Shown here: positions 1 to 6,456 of the stretch, in pieces | How positions within the stretch are numbered: position 1 is the first letter of the stretch | Layout of the letters: each line of letters begins with the position of its first letter | DNA from: Mycobacteriales bacterium | Lineage (GTDB): Bacteria > Actinomycetota > Actinomycetes > Mycobacteriales > SCTD01 | Direction of reading: 5' to 3' | DNA: 35,157 nt | Assembly (NCBI GenBank): GCA_040902655.1 | Contig: JBBDWV010000024.1 | Span: 1-35,157 of the forward strand | Position numbers and translations under genes: made by a program | Notes under the pieces: model-generated | Database searches by the model: none | What the model was told of the DNA's origin: nothing | The model's input: the letters and a program-made list of their open reading frames with translations, nothing else

Positions 1-166
1 CGGGGTAGTTCTCCACGTCGGTGGTGTTCATCAGCGCACCACCGGCGGCGACCGAGCCCTCGAAGACCAGCGGCTCCAGCGCCGCCCGCGCCAGGTAGAT
101 CGCCGCGGTGTACCCCGCCGGACCAGAACCCACCACAATCGCGTTACGCACCTGCGAGTCGCCCAC
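1..166 (-). CDS. trxB: Thioredoxin reductase, N-terminal part (cut by window edge)
   Basis: Only the first 55 codons are present. The reverse strand reads [20 protein letters not shown] and continues [17 protein letters not shown], which is the FAD-binding Rossmann start ([16 protein letters not shown]) of the low-molecular-weight thioredoxin reductase. The enzyme uses NADPH and FAD to reduce thioredoxin in the cytosol. The GTG at 166 is chosen because GGAGAGG lies 7 nt upstream and the Rossmann strand begins a few residues later. The catalytic CxxC and NADPH domain are outside the window. In M. tuberculosis and Streptomyces trxB also lies beside sigM and its anti-sigma gene, which supports the call. 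Confidence 0.93.
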   Translation of the reverse strand, partial: MGDSQVRNAIVVGSGPAGYTAAIYLARAALEPLVFEGSVAAGGALMNTTDVENYP

Positions 167-253
167 CGGCCAACCTCTCCTCGACTGCTCGTACGACGAC
201 GGAACGTCCGGCGGGGAACGCCTCTTCCCGCCCCGCATGGAAGGCTCTCACCT

Positions 254-820
254 GTGATCCCGTCCGCGCCCGCCGCCCCTTCCGGTGGGCCGCTTCCTCC
301 AGCTGCCCGCTGCGGCGTCCATCCCGTACGTCCGGCGGTCGACCGCTGCCCGGTCTGCGACCGGCCGCGCTGCGCGGCCGATGCCGGATCGGTGCCGGGC
401 GGGAGCTGCCCGGCCTGCGGCGGCGCCCGCCCCGAGGGTCCCGTCACGATGCACCCGCCGCCGACTCCGGCCGAGCAGCTGGTCCGGGCGGCGCTCGCCG
501 CGTCCGGGGTGGCGCTGCTCGGTGGCGTGGTCGCCGCGCAGTACGTCGGCGCAGAGCTGTTCGCCTATCTCACGCCGTTCGTCGTGGGGGTGCTCAGCGG
601 TGCTGCCGCGCAGGCGTCCTCGGGTGTGCCGCGCAGCGGGACGGCCGCGATGCGGGTGCGGCTGGTGGCTGTGGTGTACGCCGTCGTCGGCGTCGCCCTC
701 GGCTTCGCGCTCGAGCAGAGCAAGGACGTGCTGGGCGGCTCGGCGCTGATCCCGTACGCCGCCGCCATCGCCGGTGTCGTCCTCTGGACGCTGCCCCCAA
801 GGGGGCAACCGCCCACGTAG
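254..820 (+). CDS. Zinc-finger (B-box-like) four-helix membrane protein, function unknown
   Basis: The predicted protein has 188 aa from a GTG at 254, with a GGAAGG ribosome-binding site 9 nt upstream. The N-terminal 60 residues carry C20, H23, C32, C35, C40, C52 and C55, a spacing that resembles a B-box-like or treble-clef zinc site. After a Pro-rich linker come about four hydrophobic helices (roughly 75-95, 105-122, 135-155 and 163-180) with no catalytic motif I recognise. It is transcribed against its neighbours, divergent from trxB and convergent with the anti-sigma gene. A zinc-binding cytosolic head on a small membrane domain suggests a sensor or scaffold, but that is inference only. 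The first 65 codons are low in complexity, so a shorter start (ATG near residue 66, MHPPPTPAEQL) remains possible. Confidence 0.72.
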   Translation: MIPSAPAAPSGGPLPPAARCGVHPVRPAVDRCPVCDRPRCAADAGSVPGGSCPACGGARPEGPVTMHPPPTPAEQLVRAALAASGVALLGGVVAAQYVGAELFAYLTPFVVGVLSGAAAQASSGVPRSGTAAMRVRLVAVVYAVVGVALGFALEQSKDVLGGSALIPYAAAIAGVVLWTLPPRGQPPT

Positions 821-879
821 GCCGGCCGGGGGACCGCGGCTAGCGGCCGACGGCTGCTCGGATCGACTCCCCGGTTGAT

Positions 880-924
880 CTCGGTGCCACGCCTGTGCGC
901 GGGTCAGGCGCTGCTGGCACCGAG
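880..924. repeat. Palindromic intergenic element, family B, copy 1
   Basis: The arms CTCGGTGCCA (880-889) and TGGCACCGAG (915-924) are perfect inverted repeats. A nested stem CGCCTG (890-895)/CAGGCG (905-910) lies inside. The spacing between the CTCGGTGCC/GGCACCGAG arms is 27 nt, exactly as in the copy at 15424-15474, and 19 nt (908-926) are identical to that copy. It lies between the converging ends of the gene at 820 and the anti-sigma gene at 956. A dispersed element doubling as a bidirectional terminator is the likely role. Confidence 0.75.
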
Positions 925-955
925 AATGCCTGGGCAGCGGCTGGCCAAGCCGACC

Positions 956-1954
956 TCACGGCCTCGGTACCCGGACGAAGTAGAGCGTGCTGTCGTCTGC
1001 ACGCGAGCACCCTTCGCCGACGACGAAGACCGAGAGCTGATCCGGATCCGGGTCCGGCAGGACGACGGCCAGCGCGGGGCGGCCCTGGTACTGCGCGTAG
1101 TCCAGGGCCAACGGCTGCACCTCGGGCTGCTCCGGCGGAAGGAGTGCGGCCAGGCAGTCGGCCAGGCCCTCTGCGGTGCGCAGGCGGGCCAACGGCGTCG
1201 CGTCCGCCTTCGCCACCGCGGACGCCGCGGGGGCAGGGGCCGCGGGGGCAGGGGCCGCCCCTGCGTCAGGACCGGCCTCGGCACCGCCGGCCGAGCCCGG
1301 AGAAGTGTCCCCCGGGGTGCCGGCCGGGCCCTGCGCGGTGCTCCTCGCCGTGTCCCCCGCGTTGGCCTCTGCCTGGTCCTCGGCCCGCTGCTTCGTGAGG
1401 GACAGCGTGATCGGGTTGGCGCGTCCCGCCAGGACACCGGGCAGCGCCGTGCGTACGGCAGCGGCGTCGGACCAGTCGGTGCCGCTGTTGTTGAGCACCA
1501 GGTCCGGGCCCGCCTGCCCGCCGGCCACCGCCGCGGTGCTGGACTCGGCCCCGCCGCCGCCCTGCAGCAGCGCGTAGCCCAGGCCACCGCCGGACAACAG
1601 CAGTACGGCGGCCGCTGCCGCAGGAAGCCAGCTGCTGCGGCCCGTGGACCGAACCCCCGGCCGGCCCGAGGACGGACCTTCCGGCTGTACCGGCAGGGCG
1701 GTCACGCTCGCCCGGCCCGCCGCCGCCTCGGCCGTGAGGGCCGCGGCCAGCCGGGCGTCGAGATCGGCGGGAACGGCCGGCGGCGGCAGCGCACCCAGCA
1801 CGGCGACCACCCGCGCCTCAGCCGTCCGCAGCTCCGCCAGCCGGCTGGCGCACGACGCGCAGGTCTGCAGGTGTCGCTGCGCAGCCTCGTCGGCCTCGCC
1901 CGCCAGCAGGTCGGCGAGGGCGTCCAGGTCGAGGTGGGACGGCGGCTCGATCAC
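956..1954 (-). CDS. Zinc-containing anti-sigma factor of SigM (RsmA-like)
   Basis: The protein has 332 aa and starts at GTG 1954, with GGGAGG 8 nt upstream. Its start overlaps the sigma-factor stop as GTGA, so translation is probably coupled. The N-terminal cytosolic domain carries the ZAS signature H28-x3-C32-x2-C35 (HLQTCASC). One transmembrane helix follows at about 110-130. The outer part has an Ala/Pro/Gly-rich linker and a C-terminal domain of about 90 residues. Zinc anti-sigma domains clasp their ECF partner and release it on thiol oxidation or proteolysis. The nearby trxB fits a redox link, though that is inference. In M. tuberculosis the equivalent gene is Rv3912. The extracytoplasmic region is longer than in many anti-sigma factors. 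Confidence 0.85.
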   Translation of the reverse strand: MIEPPSHLDLDALADLLAGEADEAAQRHLQTCASCASRLAELRTAEARVVAVLGALPPPAVPADLDARLAAALTAEAAAGRASVTALPVQPEGPSSGRPGVRSTGRSSWLPAAAAAVLLLSGGGLGYALLQGGGGAESSTAAVAGGQAGPDLVLNNSGTDWSDAAAVRTALPGVLAGRANPITLSLTKQRAEDQAEANAGDTARSTAQGPAGTPGDTSPGSAGGAEAGPDAGAAPAPAAPAPAASAVAKADATPLARLRTAEGLADCLAALLPPEQPEVQPLALDYAQYQGRPALAVVLPDPDPDQLSVFVVGEGCSRADDSTLYFVRVPRP

Positions 1955-2601
1955 CCTGGTCCTCCCTGCTCGCGTCCGGTGCCTGACATGGGTGGGACGG
2001 GTGGCACGAGCGGACGGTTCCGCAGGTGGCCCAGCGAGAGGGCCAGCCGGGCGCGACCGCGCGAGCAGCGGCTCTTCACGGTGCCTGCGGGCACACCGAG
2101 GACGGCAGCCACGTCCTCGACCGGCATGCCGTGGACGTCGACGAGCATGATCGCGCAACGCTGCTCGACCGGCAGCTCGGCCAGCGCCGCCTCGATCTCG
2201 AGCACGGTCTCGCGGGCCGCCAGCGCGTCGACCTGGTCGACCGGTTCGCCCGCACCGCCCTGCTCGTGCAGTGGCACCGTCGGCCGGGCCCGCCGGCGAC
2301 GGACCCGGTCGAGGCAGGCGTTGACCACGACGCGGTGCAGCCAGGTGGTCACCTTGGCCTCGCCGCGGTAGGTCGCGGCGGCGCGGTACGCGGACAGGAG
2401 CGCGTCCTGCAGCGCGTCGGCCGCCTCCTCCCGGTCCCCGAGCGTGCGCAGGGCGACCGCCCACAGCCGGTCGCGGTGCAGCCCGACGAGGGTGCCGAAG
2501 GCGGCGGGGTCACCGGCGACGTGGGCGGCGAGCAGCGCGCGGTCGCGGGCGTCGCCGTCGGGCGCTGCCGCGCCCCCCTCCGGATCCGGGCCCTCGGTCA
2601 C
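1951..2601 (-). CDS. sigM: ECF-family RNA polymerase sigma factor, SigM-like
   Basis: The protein has 216 aa. Sigma region 2 runs from about residue 25 to 95 (DPAAFGTLVGLHRDRLWAVA, then TTWLHRVVVNACLDRVRRRR). Region 4 spans about 135-190 with a helix-turn-helix (MPVEDVAAVLGVPAGTVKSR). It would direct RNA polymerase to envelope or stress promoters and be held by the downstream anti-sigma factor. GTG 2601 is chosen because TACCCT, a plausible -10 box, ends 6 nt upstream and there is no Shine-Dalgarno, implying a leaderless mRNA. An ATG at 2649 would add 16 Arg/Gly-rich residues encoded inside a local 20-nt duplication. Position between the murJ cluster and trxB matches SigM of M. tuberculosis and Streptomyces. 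Confidence 0.9.
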   Translation of the reverse strand: MTEGPDPEGGAAAPDGDARDRALLAAHVAGDPAAFGTLVGLHRDRLWAVALRTLGDREEAADALQDALLSAYRAAATYRGEAKVTTWLHRVVVNACLDRVRRRRARPTVPLHEQGGAGEPVDQVDALAARETVLEIEAALAELPVEQRCAIMLVDVHGMPVEDVAAVLGVPAGTVKSRCSRGRARLALSLGHLRNRPLVPPVPPMSGTGREQGGPG

Positions 2602-2607
2602 GGCGCG

Positions 2608-2613
2608 AGGGTA
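2608..2613 (-). promoter_or_regulatory. Probable -10 box of leaderless sigM transcript
   Basis: Read on the minus strand this is TACCCT, 6 nt before the GTG start of sigM. That spacing puts the transcription start on or next to the start codon. No Shine-Dalgarno sequence is present. Transcription from here would serve sigM and the coupled anti-sigma gene without the upstream envelope genes. Confidence 0.5.
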
Positions 2614-2636
2614 GTGGCGCCGGCCCCGCCGGCCCG

Positions 2637-2670
2637 GCAGGAAGTGCATCAGCCCCGCAGGAAGTGCATC
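2637..2670. repeat. Short tandem duplication at the sigM/pseudokinase junction
   Basis: The 14-mer GCAGGAAGTGCATC occurs at 2637-2650 and again at 2657-2670, a 20-nt period. On the minus strand it encodes the last codons of the pseudokinase (MHFLRG then TGA). The second copy repeats the same MHFL codons just past that stop, and also supplies the misleading upstream ATG of sigM. Confidence 0.7.
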
Positions 2671-4328
2671 TCGGCGATGCCCGCCGTGAAGCCGCCATCG
2701 GTCTTGCGCAGCCCGGTCACCCAGACGAGGTACCAGCGGGCGGTCGTGCCCTCGGGCGGTGTCAGCGTGAGCGCGGGGTCTGCCGCCGTCCCGCGTGCGA
2801 GCACGCGGTAGTTGCCGGCCTGCGCCCCCAGGTCGTCGGCCGCGCGCAGTTCGAAGGTGGCATCGCCCCCGGTCGTCACCAGCTCGACCTGCGTGACCGG
2901 CGTCGGCTCACCCAGGTCGACGAGCAGCCCGACGCCCGGCTTCAGCCCACCGAACCTGCGGCTCGCGTAGCGCTCGGTCTCCCAGACCGTCGTCGGGTCG
3001 TCGTCGTAGGCATTGGGAACGGCGCCCATGCGCTCGTTGCCCCGTCCGGGCGGCGGGTTGAAGACCCGCACCCGGGCACTGTCCAGGGCGATCCGGGTGG
3101 TGCCGGGCCCGCCGGCGACCACCTCGGCCGCCTCGTCGGCCGGCTCGATCTCCCCCACCGCGCGACCGACGGCATACATCCCCAGCCCGACGGTGAGGAT
3201 GAGCACCAGGCTGGCGATCAGTGGCAGGAAACGCCAGACATCGGGCGGGACCCGTGGTGCCGCCGGAGGGGGCCGGGCGGCGACCGCCTGCGCGGCCCGC
3301 AGCGGCCCGGAGGCACCGGCCGCACCCACGGTACTCACAGCGCGGGCCGCACCGGCCGCGCGGGCGGCACCGATCGCGCGGGCCGCATCGATGGCCCGGG
3401 CCGCACCGACGGGTCGCGCGGCAGCGGCCGCGGCCGCGGCCACGGCATCGGCCAGTGCCGCGGCGGTGGCCGGTGCCGGCCGTCCTGGGGTCGGCTGCAG
3501 GACGCGCACGACCAGGTCGTCGAGGGCGCGTGGGATCCCTGCCCGGATCTGGCCCGGGCTGGTCAGCCGGCCGCGCGATCGGCCGTCGTTGACGGCGGGC
3601 GCTGCCGGCAGGCCACAGGATGGCTGCGGGGTCGTGCTGACCGGCCAGCGGGCGGTCAGCATCGCGTACAGGACGGCGGTCAGGTCGCGGACGTCGGCGG
3701 CGGGACCGACCGGGTCGCCGGCCCGCTCGGCCGGCACCGCCCGGTCGGGCAGGGCCGCGGACGTGGCGACGTCGGTCAGCCGGGGCCGTCCGGACCGGGT
3801 GAGCAGCAGGTTGCCGGGGTGCACCCGGCCGTGCACGACGTCCCGACGGTGCGCGGCGTGCAACGCCTCCGCGACCTCGACGATCAGCGCGCCGGCCTGC
3901 TCCGGCTCAAAGGGCCCGTCCTGCTGCAGCACGGTCGCCAGGTCGCGGCCCTCGACCCACTCGCTGATGACGTACGCGACGTCGACGTCGCCGGCGGGTC
4001 GGCCGGAACGTTCGGCCGGCCACTGCTGGACGGCCGCGTCGTAGACCCGAGCGAGCACGGGCGAGGACAGCGTGCCCGTGGCGGCCGCCGCCTCGAGGAA
4101 CGGGCGGGCCTGGGTGCCGCCGCGACGGCCTGCGGCCCGCAGGAGCTTGACCGCGACAGGGCGGGCGAGCACCTCGTCGGTGGCCCGCCACAGGACGGCG
4201 GGCGACTCCTCGACCTCGCTCGCGCGCGGCGCCGGCTCGACCGGGTGGTCCAGGCGGTAGCGGTCGGCCAGCAGGTCGTCCTGCCGCAGCAGCGGCCGGA
4301 CGGTGCGGAGGCTCTGCGGCGGGGCCAC
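2649..4328 (-). CDS. MurJ-associated membrane pseudokinase with discoidin-like outer domain
   Basis: The protein has 559 aa from GTG 4328, with GAGGAGGAG 6 nt upstream. The N-terminal half is a protein-kinase fold: the beta-3 lysine survives (AVKLL), but the glycine loop is unrecognisable, the HRD motif is HGR (VVHGRVHPGNLLL) and DFG is replaced by DVA. It is therefore a pseudokinase. An Ala/Arg-rich repeat linker (AARAxGAARA) precedes one transmembrane helix (LPLIASLVLILTVGLGMYAV). A C-terminal extracytoplasmic region (DDPTTVWETERY, GLLVDLGEPTPVTQVELVTT) resembles the discoidin-like domain of mycobacterial MviN. In M. tuberculosis this module is fused to MurJ (Rv3910), where phosphorylation recruits FhaA. 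Here it is a separate gene two places downstream of murJ, which suggests the same control of lipid II flipping in trans (inference). Confidence 0.85.
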   Translation of the reverse strand: MAPPQSLRTVRPLLRQDDLLADRYRLDHPVEPAPRASEVEESPAVLWRATDEVLARPVAVKLLRAAGRRGGTQARPFLEAAAATGTLSSPVLARVYDAAVQQWPAERSGRPAGDVDVAYVISEWVEGRDLATVLQQDGPFEPEQAGALIVEVAEALHAAHRRDVVHGRVHPGNLLLTRSGRPRLTDVATSAALPDRAVPAERAGDPVGPAADVRDLTAVLYAMLTARWPVSTTPQPSCGLPAAPAVNDGRSRGRLTSPGQIRAGIPRALDDLVVRVLQPTPGRPAPATAAALADAVAAAAAAAARPVGAARAIDAARAIGAARAAGAARAVSTVGAAGASGPLRAAQAVAARPPPAAPRVPPDVWRFLPLIASLVLILTVGLGMYAVGRAVGEIEPADEAAEVVAGGPGTTRIALDSARVRVFNPPPGRGNERMGAVPNAYDDDPTTVWETERYASRRFGGLKPGVGLLVDLGEPTPVTQVELVTTGGDATFELRAADDLGAQAGNYRVLARGTAADPALTLTPPEGTTARWYLVWVTGLRKTDGGFTAGIAEMHFLRG

Positions 4329-4374
4329 GGATCTCCTCCTCGCGCTGGATCCGGGCAACGACCCGGACGCGACG

Positions 4375-4380
4375 ATCCTA
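4375..4380 (-). promoter_or_regulatory. Possible -10 box for the pseudokinase gene
   Basis: The minus strand reads TAGGAT here, about 46 nt upstream of the GTG at 4328. It lies in the gap after the small membrane-protein gene, so the pseudokinase may have its own promoter in addition to read-through from murJ. The -35 is not evident. Confidence 0.4.
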
Positions 4381-4387
4381 GAGGGAG

Positions 4388-4771
4388 CTACAAGGGCCGT
4401 GGGGCGGAGACGGTGCGCTCGATGTCGGCGAGGGAGCGCAGCGCGGCAACCTTCTCCACGACCATCGTCGGGGCGGTCCGGTGCAGCGTCAGGGTGATGC
4501 GGCCGTCGGCCGAGACAGTGAAGCTCTGCGGGTCGATGGTGTCGCCGTGCCCGGCCACCTCGGCGACGGCCGCGTCGTAGGCGACCTGCAGGTCGGTCGG
4601 GGAGTGGTAGGCCGCGCTCGCGGCACGGACGGCGGACTGTGCGTGGTCCTCGGCCGAGAACCGCGCGGCGCCGAGCGAGATCAGGTCGAAGCCGACGATC
4701 CCGAGCAGCCCCAGGGTGGCGATCAGCTTGGTCAGCCAGCCCAGCACGATGTCGCCGCGGTCGCTGTTCAT
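4388..4771 (-). CDS. Small single-pass membrane protein between murJ and the pseudokinase
   Basis: The predicted protein has 127 aa from ATG 4771. It begins with a short charged N-terminus (MNSDRGDIVLG), then one hydrophobic helix (WLTKLIATLGLLGIVGFDLI) and an exported region of about 90 residues with no cysteines. The organisation, a helix followed by FSAEDHAQSAVRAAS, recalls TadE-like or minor-pilin-like anchored proteins. I cannot assign a family firmly. It lies 77 nt after murJ and 59 nt before the pseudokinase on the same strand, so it is probably part of the lipid II flippase cluster. Codon use is normal for the window. There is no strong Shine-Dalgarno sequence before the ATG. Confidence 0.72.
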   Translation of the reverse strand: MNSDRGDIVLGWLTKLIATLGLLGIVGFDLISLGAARFSAEDHAQSAVRAASAAYHSPTDLQVAYDAAVAEVAGHGDTIDPQSFTVSADGRITLTLHRTAPTMVVEKVAALRSLADIERTVSAPRPL

Positions 4772-4810
4772 GCGGCTGAATCGGCCGCTGGGACGCCGGT
4801 CTTGAGGACC

Positions 4811-4822
4811 ACCCGATCGGGT
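4811..4822. other. Perfect 12-bp palindrome in the murJ downstream gap
   Basis: ACCCGATCGGGT is a perfect palindrome in the 77-nt gap between murJ and the small membrane-protein gene. It could be an operator or a weak processing hairpin. It has no loop, so it is a poor terminator. Nothing else in the window repeats it. Confidence 0.35.
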
Positions 4823-4848
4823 CTTCAGCCGGGTGGCGCAGTGTGGAC

Positions 4849-6456
4849 CTAGCGCAGCCCCACCCGGCGCAGCACCGGTCCGGCAACCTCGTCGATCTCG
4901 GCGACGCGGAGCCGCCGGCCGATCAGGACGTAACCGGCGCCGAGCACTCCGCCGCCCAGGAGGAGGGCGACCGCCGCGCCCAGGGGTCCCGCACCGATCG
5001 TCCGGGTCGTGGCGGAGGCCAGGGCCAGTGCCAGCAGCGCTGGTACGAGGACAGCCGTCACGCAGCGCACCGCGGTCCGCACGACCGCCGTGCCGTCCAG
5101 TCCCCCGAGTCGCCGCGAGAGCACGAGCGAGCAGATCCCGAGCCCGGCGATGAAGGAGCAGGCATGTCCGGCGGCCAGCCCGACGACCTTCAGCTCGTCC
5201 GGTAGCAGGAGGTAGAGGGTGACGTCGACCACGACCAGCGTCGCGTTGACGCCCAGGTTGACGAGCGTGGGAGTGCGGGTGTCCTGCATCGCGTAGAACG
5301 CACGCAGCTGCAGCTGGTAGGTGCTGAAGGGGACCAGCCCCACAGCGAAGATGCCGAGCAGCACCCCGATGAAGCGTGCGTCGGCGATGGAGATCTCGCC
5401 GCGCGCGAAGACGACGGTGGCGATCTCGCGGCCGAGCACGAGGAAGGCGGCGGCAGCCGGCACGAGCACACAGACCGTCAGTCGCAGCCCGTGGTCGAGG
5501 GAGCCGCGCAGGTCCTCCCACCGGCCGTCGGCCGCCGCCCGGCTCATCCGCGGCAGCAGTGCGGTGATGACGCTGACCGCGACGATGGCGTGCGGCAGCT
5601 GCCAGAGGACGAACGCGTAGACGTAGGACGCGTAGCCCCGCCCGAGAGCGACCAGCGCCTCCTCCGACGACAGCCGTACGACGACGAGGTAGGCGACCTG
5701 GTTGGCCACGACGTACAGCAGCACCCACTTGGCCAACGACCCCACTCGCCGAAGCCCGACGCCGCGCAGGTCCCGGCGCAGCCGCAGCGAGAAGCCGGCC
5801 GAGCGCAGGGCGGGGACCAGGGCCACGGTCTGCGCCACGATGCCGAGCGTCGTGCCGAGACCGAGCAGGGCGACCTGTGCGGTGGTGAGGCTCTCCGGGG
5901 TGAGTTCGGCGCGGCCGCGCACGACGAGGAAGGCCAGGCCGGTGCCGATGACAACGAGGTTGTTGAGCACCGGCGCCCACATCGGCGGCGCATAGCGACC
6001 GCGGGTGTTCAGCACCGCGCCGAGCACCGCGCCGGCACCGTAGAACAGGATCTGCGGCAGGAAGAAGCGGGCGAAGACGATGGCGAGCTCGCGCGACTGC
6101 GGGTCCAGGTCGCCGGCGTAGAGGTCGATGAGCAGTGGCGCGCCGAGCACCAGCACGACGGCTGCGGCACCGAGCACGAGCACGGTCAGCGTGAGGAGCC
6201 GCTGCGCATATGCCTGCCCGCCGTCCTCGTCCTCCTTGGCCGCCCGGACCAGCAGCGGAACGACGACGGAGGTGAGGATCCCGCCGAGCAGCAGCTCGTA
6301 GACGATGTTCGGAGTCGTGTTGGCGACGTTGTAGGCGGTGCCGACGCCGTAGACGCCCAGCACCGAAGCGATGACCGCGGTGCGCAGGAAGCCGGTCCCG
6401 CGAGAGGCCAGCGTTCCCAGCGCCATTGCGCGGGTCGAGCTGCCGAGCGAGCTCAC
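4849..6456 (-). CDS. murJ: Lipid II flippase MurJ (MviN family)
   Basis: The protein has 535 aa with about 14 hydrophobic helices and is a member of the MOP exporter superfamily. The N-terminus (SSLGSSTRAMALGTLASRGT, then GFLRTAVIASVLGVYGVGTAYNVANT) is diagnostic of MurJ/MviN. It moves undecaprenyl-linked lipid II across the cytoplasmic membrane for peptidoglycan assembly. The GTG at 6456 overlaps the stop of the upstream DUF6049 gene as GTGA, so translation is coupled. It lacks the C-terminal pseudokinase fusion of mycobacterial MviN. That module is encoded separately downstream. The penicillin-binding protein at 17342 would use the flipped substrate. Confidence 0.95.
   Translation of the reverse strand: MSSLGSSTRAMALGTLASRGTGFLRTAVIASVLGVYGVGTAYNVANTTPNIVYELLLGGILTSVVVPLLVRAAKEDEDGGQAYAQRLLTLTVLVLGAAAVVLVLGAPLLIDLYAGDLDPQSRELAIVFARFFLPQILFYGAGAVLGAVLNTRGRYAPPMWAPVLNNLVVIGTGLAFLVVRGRAELTPESLTTAQVALLGLGTTLGIVAQTVALVPALRSAGFSLRLRRDLRGVGLRRVGSLAKWVLLYVVANQVAYLVVVRLSSEEALVALGRGYASYVYAFVLWQLPHAIVAVSVITALLPRMSRAAADGRWEDLRGSLDHGLRLTVCVLVPAAAAFLVLGREIATVVFARGEISIADARFIGVLLGIFAVGLVPFSTYQLQLRAFYAMQDTRTPTLVNLGVNATLVVVDVTLYLLLPDELKVVGLAAGHACSFIAGLGICSLVLSRRLGGLDGTAVVRTAVRCVTAVLVPALLALALASATTRTIGAGPLGAAVALLLGGGVLGAGYVLIGRRLRVAEIDEVAGPVLRRVGLR

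Noticed and set aside
875-2371. Long open frame on the plus strand (498 codons) over the anti-sigma and sigma genes
   Set aside because: It is an antisense shadow caused by high GC at third codon positions. Its translation is Arg/Gly-rich with no fold-like pattern, while the minus-strand frames have clear motifs. The same applies to 5491-7845 +, 6426-8708 + and 31290-33797 +.
4849-6456. Possible frameshifted MurJ-pseudokinase fusion
   Set aside because: Both genes have their own starts and ribosome-binding signals, and another open gene stands between them. There is no sign of a broken fusion.
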